From NCBI RefSeq assembly GCF_008579165.1, contig NZ_BKCN01000014.1: 64,000 bases of DNA; one strand, given 5' to 3'. This document shows positions 39,543 through 49,322 of the stretch, in pieces. Within the stretch, counting starts at the first letter, position 1, and every line of letters starts with the position of its first letter. A program made the translations under genes and the position numbers. The stretch is from Iodidimonas nitroreducens. Lineage in GTDB: Bacteria; Pseudomonadota; Alphaproteobacteria; Sphingomonadales; Rhodothalassiaceae. Below the pieces are notes generated by a model. It was given only the letters and a program-made list of their open reading frames with translations. It had not been told where the DNA came from and searched no databases.

Positions 39543-39776
39543 TTAACGCCGCCTAATCTTTTGGGGCTGGCCATTTCGACTTGGCGGGATGCGGCCAGAT
39601 TTGAGCGCCCCGCTTTTTTCATCGCTTTTGGAACCGCTTTTGGCATCAGAAGGCGCCCGCAAACGCAGCCAGCCTTTTTGATCCTGAATGGATTGGGCAT
39701 CATCGTTTTTCACGATCCAGAACAGGATATACAAAATCCCACAGATCCCCAGAAGGATAGAGAGTTGATCGATCAT
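39543..39776 (-). CDS. Small single-TM hypothetical protein
   Basis: At 77 aa it has one N-terminal TM helix (LSILLGICGILYILFWIV), then a charged, Ser/Lys/Arg-rich cytoplasmic tail. It lies about 60 bp upstream of the O-ligase gene on the same strand, so it may be the operon's first gene. I do not recognise the family. A competing frame on the opposite strand shows no better features. Confidence 0.45.
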   Translation of the reverse strand: MIDQLSILLGICGILYILFWIVKNDDAQSIQDQKGWLRLRAPSDAKSGSKSDEKSGALKSGRIPPSRNGQPQKIRRR

Positions 39777-39933
39777 GGTGGCCTTGGCCTCTCATCAAAG
39801 GGTGGCATCATGAGATGGTTGCAAAGTTTTGCACGGAGCTTTGCTGCCTGTCGAGCATTTGACATTTTTAAATTGTAAGCTACAGGCTATGCTGGGCAAA
39901 GTTTTTTTGATGGAGCAGGGGGCGCGGATCTTT

Positions 39934-40840
39934 ATGTTTTATAATTTGAGGACGAAACTCAAAAAGCGCAGATTTGCCTATCAGGCACGAAAAATTCTGA
40001 AAACCAAGCCGCTCAAGCCGGTGAAAGCGCCTTTGGCGATTGTTTCCAATCTGCGCCATGATGATCTATTGATGTATCTGGTGGCGATCAAATCTTTATA
40101 TCACCGTCTGCAAAAGGGATCGATCACCGTTATCAATGATGGAACCCTGACCGAGGATGATAAAGCCCTGCTGAAGGCGCAATTGGGCGAGGTCAATATT
40201 CTGGAAGGTCGCAGCATCGATACCGGAAGCTGCCCCGATTATATCGCCTGGCGCGGCTTGAAAACGATCATCGATCTGTCGCGCGATCATTATGTCATCA
40301 AATTGGATAGCGATGTTGTGGTGCTTGATGATCTGCCCCTTGTGATGAAATGTATCGAAGACAACAGATCCTTTGTTTTGGGATCGTTTGATTGCGAAGA
40401 GGTGTGGAGCGCCGCTTATGCGGCGGATCATGCCCAAGGTTATCAATCCGATCACACGCAAATTCTGGCGGAGCGTTCCTTGGCGCATCTGCCGATCAGG
40501 ATCAGCTTCGCTATATCCGGGGATGTTCGGGTTTTGCCGGAATGCAGCGGGGATTTTATGATTGGTCTGATGTGGAAAGATTTTCCGGCCATGTTGAACG
40601 CCATGTGGATGCTGGTGCCTGGCGCAAATGGGGATCAGAGCAGGTAACGGTCAATTTTCACATCGCCAATACCCCTGATCCGGTGGTTCTGAAAATGCCG
40701 GTTTATACCAATCATCGCGAAGATACCGATATCAGCCGGGCTGCTTGGTGCATTTTCTGGGCACATGGCGCTTTTATGGTGGCCGCTATGCGGATTGTGC
40801 CAAGCGCGCGGTGCTGATTTGCTGGAATGAAGGATCATAA
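39934..40840 (+). CDS. Glycosyltransferase-like protein (two frameshifts)
   Basis: About 302 aa after restoring a C near 40494 (HLPDQDQLRYIRGCSGFAG) and one base near 40736 (SRGCLVHFLGTWRFYGG). VIKLDSDVVVLDDLP is a DxD-type metal/nucleotide-sugar site of a GT-A fold. WGSEQVTVNFHIAN follows, as in GT8-like and related families. Translation ends at 40840, one base before the sulfotransferase ATG, so the two are coupled. The start is uncertain; ATGs at 39889 and 39910 are alternatives. Confidence 0.75.
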
Positions 40841-41515
40841 ATGACCCGCCCCTTCATATGGCTGCATATCCGAAAAGCCGGCGGCACCAGCCTGCGCGAT
40901 GCCTTGGGTGATGCCTATGTGCAGGTGGATCGCTTTGCCACGCCCACGCCTTTTGTGGCGCTTCCGAAAGCTGCATGGAACGATAATCTCAATAATTATC
41001 GGGTGCCATTGGGGCCTTATGAGTGGAAGCGGATGTTGTTTGCGAAAAAATTCCTCTATAGAGAGGAAGAATTCGACCAGCATTTCAAATTTGCTATTGT
41101 GCGCAATCCTTATGATCGCGCGGTTTCAGCCTGGCGATATCTTTCCAAAAAATGGACCTTCACATGGCCAAGACAGGTGATATCCCATTATCGTTTCGAT
41201 CATTTTCTTGAACGCCTGCCGGAATTTTGGGACAAGATCGCTACCGAGCGCCATGTCGCTACCCATACCGCCCCCATCTGGCCGGATATCACCGATGATG
41301 AGGGCAGGCTTTTACTCGATTTTATTGGCCACATAGAAACATTTGATACGGATTTCCAAAGGATCTGCGACGAAATCGGTATTGCATCCGCCGTCTTGCC
41401 CCGGAAAAACAGCCAAGGCGAACGGGATTATAAAAAATTCTATAATCGCCGATCAAAAGCATTGGTTGAACGCTTTTATTGGGATGATATCAACGCATTG
41501 GGCTATGATTTTTGA
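40841..41515 (+). CDS. Sulfotransferase family 2-like protein
   Basis: At 224 aa the 5'-PAPS loop is HIRKAGGTSLRDAL and the 3'-phosphate motif is FAIVRNPYDRAVSAW, as in carbohydrate sulfotransferases. It would move sulfate from PAPS to a hydroxyl or amine of the glycan. It starts immediately after the preceding glycosyltransferase-like stop. PAPS synthesis genes are not in this window. Confidence 0.85.
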   Translation: MTRPFIWLHIRKAGGTSLRDALGDAYVQVDRFATPTPFVALPKAAWNDNLNNYRVPLGPYEWKRMLFAKKFLYREEEFDQHFKFAIVRNPYDRAVSAWRYLSKKWTFTWPRQVISHYRFDHFLERLPEFWDKIATERHVATHTAPIWPDITDDEGRLLLDFIGHIETFDTDFQRICDEIGIASAVLPRKNSQGERDYKKFYNRRSKALVERFYWDDINALGYDF

Positions 41516-41524
41516 GAATTGACC

Positions 41525-43008
41525 CTATTTTTTCGGGTTCTTTCTGCCCAGACGCCTCCCCATCGATTGAAACAGGTTTTTGATTTCATGGCGCAAGGGG
41601 TGGCGGCACTGCCATAATCCCAAGAGCCAGGCGGCCAGGCCGATCCCCCCAAAAAGGATCAGATTGAGAAGGCTGGAGCCGGGCGGCGCATAGCCATAAA
41701 GCATGACCAGCCCACCCATCACCGATCCCACCCATAAGCTGAGAAGCAGGCTGGGCAAAAGCGTACGAACCAAAGCCCCCATCCGCAGATCGAGGATCGC
41801 CATCACATCCCGCATTGCTAGGATCACAAAAACCAAAGCCGGCAGGATCAGGGCAGCGGTGATCGCCAATAGGCCAAAGGGGGCTGCCACGATCACCGCA
41901 ATCACCCGGGTGATCTGCATCTGGGTTTCGATGAAAAAAATCTGCCGCATCCGGCCATGGGCCAGAATCAATTGGCGGCCAATGCTGAAAGGCATGTGCA
42001 GGGTGGAGCTCATGGCCAGAATGCCCGCCACCGGGCCCGCTGCGGTCCATTGCGGGCCGAAAAGAAACAGGATGAGGGAAGATGAACTGGCGGCCATGAT
42101 CATCATCAGCGGCCACATCAGCCCCGAGGTGATTTGCAGGCGTTCCAGAAAGCGGGCTTTAAGATCGATTTTATCGCGACGTTCCTGCGCAAAAAAGGGG
42201 GTGAGTACGGTGCTGAGACTGCCAGCGATCTGTTGATTGACAAGGCGGGTGATGGTCATCCCACGATCAAAAAGACCCGCAGCATCAAAACCCAAACTGC
42301 GACCAATGATCAATTCGGGCGATTGATTGCCCGCACTTTGGATGAGATTGGCAGCCAGCGCCCATGATCCAAAACCAGCAATCTCGCGCAAGCCGCGAAA
42401 ACGCGGGCGAAAGCTGAGATGGCGCGGCTTGTAAATGAGAATGCCGATGATCAGGCCCAGCTTCATCACCACAGCCCCCAAGGCCAAAGCCATTGGCCCT
42501 AAACCATAAAAAGCTAGCGCCACCGATGTGATCGCGCTGGCCGCACCGGAGGCGACATTGATGATCGTAAGTCCGCCAAAGCGCCGTTCGCGCATCAAAA
42601 GAGCGATGCCAATGGTGCCAAAGGGATTGAGCAGGAAATTGAGAGACAGGATGGCGATCACATCTTCAATGGCCGCATTGCCATAAAAATCGCCAATGGC
42701 CCCGCGCCCGAAAAAGAGGATGGCAGCAAAAAGCCAATTAATTGCCAGCATGATGCCAAAGGCTTTTTGTACTGTTTTCCTGCCCAGATCATCAACTTGG
42801 ATGAGATAAGGCTGATGCCGAATTCCGCCATCGCCGTGCTGATGGCAATGGCGGCCGAAGCCACGGCGAAAATGCCCATGTCTTCGGGTGTTAAAAGCCG
42901 GGCAATCGCCGCCGCACTCAGCAACTGAATGAAGGCACGCATGAAACGCCCGCCAAAAACAGTGGCCAAAGAGCGCTTGAGGGATGGCCCGGTCGGCGCG
43001 CCGCTCAT
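41525..43008 (-). CDS. Wzx-type lipopolysaccharide/EPS flippase (one frameshift)
   Basis: A multi-pass membrane protein of about 494 aa in the polysaccharide transporter (MOP) family, with about 12-14 TM segments and start ATVFGGRFMRAFIQLLSAAAIARLLTPEDMGIFAVA. The break at about 42813 is repaired by one lost base (ISPYLIQVDDLGRKTVQKAFG). It should flip lipid-linked repeat units to the periplasm. Its ATG directly follows the stop of the upstream sulfotransferase gene. Confidence 0.9.
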
Positions 43009-44046
43009 TTAATGACCATGAACGGTATGCGCTTTCATCATGTCGGCAGGGGCAGATGCTGTGAGGGGCGCATCATCGGTAAAAAAACGCTGGCCAATGG
43101 GGGTGGTGCAGCAGATATCGCGAATGGTTTCGATGCTGTTGGACGAAAATTCTGATTTCCACCGTGCTGCCGCCGCCTGGGGATCGCGCTGCAGCTTATA
43201 ATGACTGCTGACCTTTTCATCCGTGATGGTGCTATCGATGAAGCGTTTCACCTGATCGGCAGGCGGCAGCCCCATATGATCGAGAATGGCGGCGATTTCC
43301 CGGTGGGGATGGATGGTCATGGCTTCATAATGGATGATTTTGGCCCGCTCATGGCTTTCTAAGGCAGCAAAAGCGGCATCATTGAAAGCGGCCCATTTCC
43401 AGGCCAGAATTTCCAGGGCATCCATAGCTTTGAAGCGCTCTTCGCTCAGCCCTTCGCGCTGGCCCAAGGGCGAATGCAGGATGGCGCTATAGGTGAGTTC
43501 GTGGCGCTTGCCATATTTGGCGATGCCGCGCAGCATCGATGCCACCTGCCCACAAGGATGGCGCACCAGAAAAATGGCTTTAAGCTTTGGGTCGGCATTC
43601 AGGCAAAGCCCTGCGCGCCCCAGCATATTCACGGTTTTGATCAATTGATGGGGCGATGTGCGCGATGATGGCTGGATAATCGGCCCGGCAAAGGCCATGC
43701 CGGGGATCAGGCGCTCCATACCCTTAAAGGCATAGATCTGGGCGCGCCTGAGATTGAAATGAAGGATATTTTCGCGCGCTTTGGCAAAAACCGGTCGGGT
43801 GCCCGTGGTGCGTACATCCCGGGCATGGCTCCAGTTTTTAAGATCGGCTGTCATTTGGCTCAGGGTGGATGGGGTGATGTCTGGAAACTGATCCACCCCC
43901 GGGGCATGGGCGATTTCCGGTTCATGCAGATAATGGATCAGGGGATGGCTATCGAGAATCTTGCCAAGCCATGTGGAACCCGAACGCGGCGCGGCAAAAA
44001 TCATCGTGCGCTGCCGCTGCGCCGGATCCGCTGGAATTGGGCTCAT
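43009..44046 (-). CDS. Sulfotransferase
   Basis: At 345 aa it has MIFAAPRSGSTWLGKILDSHP, a clear PAPS 5'-phosphosulfate loop, and AIFLVRHPCGQVASML, the 3'-phosphate-binding region. It is unrelated in detail to the sulfotransferase at 40841, so two different sulfation steps are likely. The ATG at 44046 follows the stop of the lectin-like gene by 10 nt. The frame upstream of this ATG shows no conservation. Confidence 0.88.
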   Translation of the reverse strand: MSPIPADPAQRQRTMIFAAPRSGSTWLGKILDSHPLIHYLHEPEIAHAPGVDQFPDITPSTLSQMTADLKNWSHARDVRTTGTRPVFAKARENILHFNLRRAQIYAFKGMERLIPGMAFAGPIIQPSSRTSPHQLIKTVNMLGRAGLCLNADPKLKAIFLVRHPCGQVASMLRGIAKYGKRHELTYSAILHSPLGQREGLSEERFKAMDALEILAWKWAAFNDAAFAALESHERAKIIHYEAMTIHPHREIAAILDHMGLPPADQVKRFIDSTITDEKVSSHYKLQRDPQAAAARWKSEFSSNSIETIRDICCTTPIGQRFFTDDAPLTASAPADMMKAHTVHGH

Positions 44047-44056
44047 TTCATAGGGC

Positions 44057-44749
44057 TCATTGTTCGGGGCTTTCGTCCGTGCTGGCCTTGGCCTGATCGG
44101 CTGCGGTTTTAGAGGGCGGATATTCCACAAGGAAATAGGCATAGCCCTTCATTTGCCCGGCGGCTTTCCAGCGGCGGCTGTTTTTGGAAATATAAACGCC
44201 CATATAATCAATAGGGGTGACGCCGCAGCGGATATCGCCATTGCGAAACCATTGCGCATCCCATGGGCCAAAAGCCCCAAAGGGGTGGGTTGATCCATCG
44301 CTCCAGGTCAGTTTTCTGAAATTGCACCAATAGCGCAGCCCGATCCAGGTATCGCCATGATATTCAATGGAACCCACATCCCATTGTTCCAATATCCAAT
44401 CATATAATTCGGGCGAATCGATCACCGCCAAACGGCCTTTTCTGCCGCGAAAATTCATGCTGCGGGCGGTTTTATTGGCGCGTTTCCAAAAGGAAACATT
44501 ATGCCCATCCAGATTTCGCTGATCCCGCACAAGCTGATAATAATGCCCCGTGAGCGGGCTTTGCACCGGCGTCGATTCCCAATAATCCTTACCCGCACTG
44601 ATGGATGCATCAAGGGATTGCTTCCATTCCTGTGCTTCAGCCGGGCGCAGGCCATGGCCGATCAGCACAAACAGGCAGAAAAGCACGATCAGAACACGAT
44701 AGGATTTGAAGCAGGGCATTAAGAAAGAAACCGGCATTTCGTGCGACAT
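44057..44749 (-). CDS. Secreted C-type-lectin-like domain protein
   Basis: At 230 aa it has an N-terminal membrane/signal segment (YRVLIVLFCLFVLIGHGL) ending near AEAQ. A C-type-lectin fold follows: GHYYQLVRD at the start, TWIGLRYWCNFRKLTWSDGS (the WIGL core and the W-x-DG loop) and a late YFLVEYP strand. GGAG lies 8 nt upstream of the ATG at 44749, which decides the start. CTLDs bind sugars or proteins. Its place at the head of a sulfotransferase-flippase operon suggests glycan binding or modification. Confidence 0.75.
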   Translation of the reverse strand: MSHEMPVSFLMPCFKSYRVLIVLFCLFVLIGHGLRPAEAQEWKQSLDASISAGKDYWESTPVQSPLTGHYYQLVRDQRNLDGHNVSFWKRANKTARSMNFRGRKGRLAVIDSPELYDWILEQWDVGSIEYHGDTWIGLRYWCNFRKLTWSDGSTHPFGAFGPWDAQWFRNGDIRCGVTPIDYMGVYISKNSRRWKAAGQMKGYAYFLVEYPPSKTAADQAKASTDESPEQ

Positions 44750-44999
44750 CTGACATCTCCATGACAGAGCTTTAGCGCAATATACACTGTAAAATCTGCA
44801 GATTAAAGTCAGGCTCATGAATTTCCCTTGCCAAGACAGGAAACCGTCTCCCTTTAGCCCTTATTTTCACATTTAATCTTAGACAATAAGAGGATAGCGT
44901 CTACCCTCATGTCATGAGCAGATGATATAAACCGACTATGGTGAAAACATGATGATGTTTTTCGTCATCCTGTACGAATGAACAAGCGATCAAACTGCC

Positions 45000-46317
45000 A
45001 TGAAGGGGATAAACGCCAGAATGCGATCGATGACCGGGGAAGATGGGTATTCACTTGTCGCGCAGGGGCGGTCTATTCCGCGCCCTCATATCCCTGTGGC
45101 ACCGGTGCCCAAGCTTGCCCCTTTATTAAGACTTGGCCCTTTATGGGGCGGGCGCGGTGATATGGTCGCATCGCCCTTTGATTTCCCTCATAAACGGGCT
45201 GTGAAGGATGGCCGCAGCGCCATTTATCAGGCCCTGCGTCTTGCCGGAATTGGGCCGGGTGATGAGGTTCTGGTGCCCGATTATCATTGTATCGCGATGA
45301 TCGTGCCGATTCTGGCCCTAGGGGCGCGTCCGGTTTTTTATGCCATCGATGCAGAATTGATGGCCCAGCCCGATGCCATTCGGCCGCAGATCAGCAAGGC
45401 GAGCAAGGCGCTTTTGGTGGTCAATTATTTTGGCTTTCCCAATCGTCTTGCAGCCTGTGCCGAATTATGCCGAGCCCATGGCCTGATGATGATCGAAGAT
45501 TGCGCCCATAGCCTTTATGGCCGCAGCGATGGCCAGTCTTTGGGTAGTTTTGGCGATTATTCGATTTGCAGTATGCGCAAATTTTTGCCGGTTCAGGATG
45601 GCGGGCTTTTGGCATCGGCGCATCATCCCATCGATCTGCCCCCAGCCCCAAAAATAGCATGGGGGGGGGGCTTTGCGGTCTTTTGCATCTTATGCCGCCT
45701 CGCCCGCTAATCGGGGGGCTTATGCCCTTTTCGGGCTGGCTTGGGCGGGGGTGAAGCGCCTGATCCCGAATGTTCGCGCGGCCCCTGATGAAGATTTCGC
45801 TCATGAAGATCTAGCGTCGGCAAGCGAGCAGCCAAAGTCTCCGCCATCAAAGTCTCCGCCTTCTGGTCTGCCCTCTGGTTTGCCCTATGGCTTTGATGCT
45901 CAAAGGGCGGGGGAGGGGGCTGATTTCGGTGCGGGTTTCTGGTTGCGGCAGGTGGATCGCCGCGCCCTTTATCGGCGGCGGCGGGCGCATTATCAGGCCA
46001 TCATTGCGGAAATTTCTCCTTATGACAGCAAGATCATTCGCCCTTTGAAGCCCCATCTGGATGAAGATATGGTGCCCCATATGGTGCCTTTGCTGGTGGA
46101 AGATTTATCGCAGCGCTTTCGGGCCATGGAAGATGCTGCCCTGCCGATGCAGCGCTTTGGCCAGTTTTTATGGTCAGGCGAAGGGCAAAAGCCAGGCTTG
46201 GCGGCTGATCGCCTGTCGCGCCATTTGATCCAGATCCCTTGTCATCAGGATCTGACGGCCCGGCAGCTCGATGATCTGCTGGGTCTGTTGCGGCGGCTTT
46301 TTGGGGGGCGGTCCTGA
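45000..46317 (+). CDS. DegT/DnrJ/EryC1-type PLP aminotransferase (frameshift at a G10 tract)
   Basis: About 438 aa if one G is removed from the ten-G run at 45661-45670. SAIYQALRLAGIGPGDEVLVPDYHC and MIEDCAHSLYG carry PLP contacts, and SMRKFLPVQDGG carries the probable Schiff-base Lys. The C-terminal IPCHQDLTARQLDDL is typical. The family makes amino sugars or amino-acid-like substituents. A low-complexity PPSKSPPSGLPSGLP segment sits mid-protein. The next gene starts in its stop (TGATG). The start is uncertain; ATGs at 45021 and 45030 are alternatives. Confidence 0.85.
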
Positions 46318-47528
46318 TGGCCCAGCCTTATGATCCCATATCCGCGCCATCCATGATGGCCGATGATCCGGCAAAGCCGTTGGTTTTCAGCCTTTTATCC
46401 CATGCCGAATTCTGCAAGGCCCCTTGTGCCCATTTATTTGAAACCACGCCCAAATTGGGATTTTACGGCAGCAAAGCCTGGCATGATGTGGTGTTTGATC
46501 ATGGGCTTTCGGAAGGGGGTGATGTTTCATGGCTGGTCGCCCATGAAGGGAAGCATGATGGCGACCCTGATCAGATGGGGGCGGTATGGGCGGCGATACC
46601 CTTCCAGGTGATACGCGGCGGCCCCCGGCAATGTTTTGCAAGGATTTTGCAATCCCCGGCGTCGTCTTATATGTCGGAATTCAGCCTGCTTGCGCGTGAT
46701 GGGGCCTTATCGCAGGCGGTGTGCGATGGCATGATCTCAACCCTGAAAAAGATGATCGGGCCGGATATTTATCTGATCGAAAAGCTGCGCGGGGATGAGC
46801 CTGCTTTTCAGGGCTTGCGGCGGGCTTTTCAAAATGTCGGGCTGGTGATGCGGGAAAAATTTGTGTTTGCCAATTGGCGACATCCTATCCGTGGCCTGTC
46901 TTATGAGGCTTATATGGCCAGCCGCAGCAAGAAACACCGCAAGAATATCCGCCGCTACACGAAAATGCTGAAAGATCACCCCGCACCGATGCGCTTTCAG
47001 CTGCTGTGTGGCGATGATCCTTCATTGCCTGCGATGTTTCAAGATTATCTCAAGGTCTATGATAAAAGCTGGAAACCCGATGAAGGCAGCCCTGATTTTG
47101 TCACGGCTTTGGTGGAAATCGGGGCCGCTTCGGGGGCTTTGCGCCTTGGCTGCCTTTATCTTGATGATCAGCCGGTGGCCACTAAGCTTGCCTTTGTGAA
47201 AGATGGCATTCTGGCGCAATATAAAACCGCCTATGATCCCGCCTTTGCCCATTTTGGTTTGGGCACGGTGATCAATCATCTGTTTTTCAGCGAAATTCTC
47301 GATGCGGAAAGGATCGAGGAACTGGATTTCGGCAATGGGGATGAGCCACATAAAAGCAAATGGGCCGATGAGCGGATCGAACGCTGCGGGTTGATTGCTT
47401 ATGATGATCGCCATCTGGCCGGTTTTTTATCCAATCGCCTGAATTGGCTATCGCAAAAAGCCAAATCCTTGCGGCTGCAATCGGCTGGCCATCGCAAAAA
47501 TCCCGATCCGCAGACAGCCGATGAATGA
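46317..47528 (+). CDS. CelD/FemAB-like GNAT acyltransferase
   Basis: At 403 aa it has a duplicated GNAT fold. MASRSKKHRKNIRRYTKML is the hallmark basic helix, and GSPDFVTALVEIGAASGALRLGCLYLDDQPVATKLAFV with the late ELDFGNGDEPHKSKW are family motifs. It is related to the protein at 51445. It is sandwiched between an aminotransferase and an asparagine-synthase homologue, so it probably acylates an amine on an amino-sugar or carrier. It starts in the previous stop. Confidence 0.82.
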   Translation: MAQPYDPISAPSMMADDPAKPLVFSLLSHAEFCKAPCAHLFETTPKLGFYGSKAWHDVVFDHGLSEGGDVSWLVAHEGKHDGDPDQMGAVWAAIPFQVIRGGPRQCFARILQSPASSYMSEFSLLARDGALSQAVCDGMISTLKKMIGPDIYLIEKLRGDEPAFQGLRRAFQNVGLVMREKFVFANWRHPIRGLSYEAYMASRSKKHRKNIRRYTKMLKDHPAPMRFQLLCGDDPSLPAMFQDYLKVYDKSWKPDEGSPDFVTALVEIGAASGALRLGCLYLDDQPVATKLAFVKDGILAQYKTAYDPAFAHFGLGTVINHLFFSEILDAERIEELDFGNGDEPHKSKWADERIERCGLIAYDDRHLAGFLSNRLNWLSQKAKSLRLQSAGHRKNPDPQTADE

Positions 47529-47540
47529 AAGGCACAGGCT

Positions 47541-49322
47541 ATGAATGTTTTATCGGGTTCTCATGCGCTTCAGGGGCTTGGGGGTCTTCTAGCGCTTGAT
47601 CATGATGGGGCGGCTTTTGATCAGGCGCGCGCCGATGATTATAGCGTGGGGCTGGTGGGCTGGGTGATCTGGCCCGATCAAAAGCTTCAGGCCCGCGCCC
47701 GCGCCGAGGGAGAGGCCCGGGCTTTTCTTGAAGCCGTGCGGCAATATGGGGCGCAGGTTTTTCGCCATATGGAGGGGGCATTTGCCGCCTTTTTCCATGA
47801 TCATCGCGAAAACAGCACAAGCATCGCCATCGATCATGCCGGGCAATATCGCCTGTTCTGGATGCCCTATCGCGGTGGGTTTGTTTTTTCCAGCCGCCTA
47901 TCGGTTCTGTCATCTCTGCCGGATTTTGCCGCCAATCTGCGCCCGGAAAGCCTGCATGATTATCTTTTTTTCTATACCACCTTATCGCCCAACAGCCTTT
48001 ATGCCGGGGTTGAAAAGCTGCTGCCCGGCCATGCCATCCGCTTTCATCAGGGCCGTGCCGAACCCCAGCCATTTTGGCAGATGCCCTATGCCACAAGCCT
48101 TGCCGACCCATCGCCCCGGGGTTTGTCGGATTTGGCCCAAAAGCTGTATGATGGGCTTGATGGCGCGGTGGAGCGGTCTTTGGAAAGCGCCCGATCGCCC
48201 GATGTGGGCAGCTTTCTTAGCGGCGGGCTTGATAGCAGCACCATCACCGGATTGGCGGCGGCGCATCATCCGGGGTTTAAAAGCTTTACCATCCGATTTG
48301 ATGATCCGCGCTATGATGAAGGGCCTTATGCACGGCTTGCGGCACAGCGTTTTCACACCGATCATCATGAACGCCTGATTGAGCCCCATGAGGTGGTGGG
48401 GGTGATGGATCAGATCGCAGCCTACACCGATGAGCCTTATGGCAATACGTCCGCCATTGCCGCCTATTATTGCGCCATTGCGGCCCGGGATGCGGGGGTG
48501 AAAGTGCTTTTGGCGGGGGATGGCGGGGATGAAATCTTTGCCGGCAATGAGCGCTATATCGATGTGCGGCGCTATGATGTTTATGGTAAAATCCCCGAAC
48601 CTTTGCGGCGGTTTTTGCTTGATCCTTTGCTGGCCTCGAACCGGTTGGATCCGCTGCCCTTTCTGGGGAAGGCGCATCGCCTGATGAAGCGCTATCATCT
48701 GTCTTTGCCCCGGCGGATGTTTGCCGATTATCATCCCTTTCAGAATTTTTCCGCAGGCGATGTGGCGGGCCCGGCGCTTTATGATCATTTCAGCCGCGCC
48801 AATCCCCTCAAAAGCGCTGAATCCATCTATGAGGCGGGGCAATCTGGCGATCCGGTGCAAAGAATGATGGCGCTGGATCTGCATCTGACCATCGCCGATA
48901 ATGATCTGGTGAAGGTGAACAGCATGTGCGCCCTGGCGGGCATCGATGTGCGCTATCCGATGCTGGATCGGCCCTTGATGGAATTGGCGGCCAGCATCCC
49001 CATGGATGTGCTTTTGGCGGATGGGCGCTTGCGGGGCTTTTTCAAGCGCAGTTTTGCCGCGCTGTTGCCGACCGAGATCATCGAGAAGAAAAAGCACGGC
49101 TTTGGCCTGCCGTTTCAGGTCTGGGTTCTCGATCATCCCGATTTGGCGCACAAGCTTTTGGATACATTGGAAGATCTGCGCCAGCGTGGGCTGTTTACCG
49201 ATCTTTATATCGATGCTTTGCAACATGCGGTGCGGGGCGGCGGGGCCCGCAATCTTTTGGGCAATGCCTGGGATGCCACCATGCTTGAATTATGGATGAA
49301 ATCCCATCCCACGTCTTTTTAA
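47541..49322 (+). CDS. Asparagine-synthase homologue lacking the N-terminal glutaminase Cys
   Basis: At 593 aa the C-terminal ATP-binding domain is intact (VGSFLSGGLDSSTITGLA, LLAGDGGDEIFAGNERYI, KKKHGFGLPFQVWV). The N-terminal Ntn domain is present but begins MNVLSGSHAL, without the Met-Cys-Gly start and its nucleophile. It therefore cannot hydrolyse Gln in the normal way. As in beta-lactam synthetase or lasso-peptide cyclases, it may activate a carboxylate for attack by another amine. It ends on a stop that overlaps the convergent hydrolase stop. Confidence 0.9.
   Translation: MNVLSGSHALQGLGGLLALDHDGAAFDQARADDYSVGLVGWVIWPDQKLQARARAEGEARAFLEAVRQYGAQVFRHMEGAFAAFFHDHRENSTSIAIDHAGQYRLFWMPYRGGFVFSSRLSVLSSLPDFAANLRPESLHDYLFFYTTLSPNSLYAGVEKLLPGHAIRFHQGRAEPQPFWQMPYATSLADPSPRGLSDLAQKLYDGLDGAVERSLESARSPDVGSFLSGGLDSSTITGLAAAHHPGFKSFTIRFDDPRYDEGPYARLAAQRFHTDHHERLIEPHEVVGVMDQIAAYTDEPYGNTSAIAAYYCAIAARDAGVKVLLAGDGGDEIFAGNERYIDVRRYDVYGKIPEPLRRFLLDPLLASNRLDPLPFLGKAHRLMKRYHLSLPRRMFADYHPFQNFSAGDVAGPALYDHFSRANPLKSAESIYEAGQSGDPVQRMMALDLHLTIADNDLVKVNSMCALAGIDVRYPMLDRPLMELAASIPMDVLLADGRLRGFFKRSFAALLPTEIIEKKKHGFGLPFQVWVLDHPDLAHKLLDTLEDLRQRGLFTDLYIDALQHAVRGGGARNLLGNAWDATMLELWMKSHPTSF

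Noticed and set aside
47982..49226. Minus-strand 414-codon open frame opposite the asparagine-synthase homologue
   Set aside because: It is an antisense shadow of a well-conserved gene, His/Ile/Gln-rich and without any family motif.
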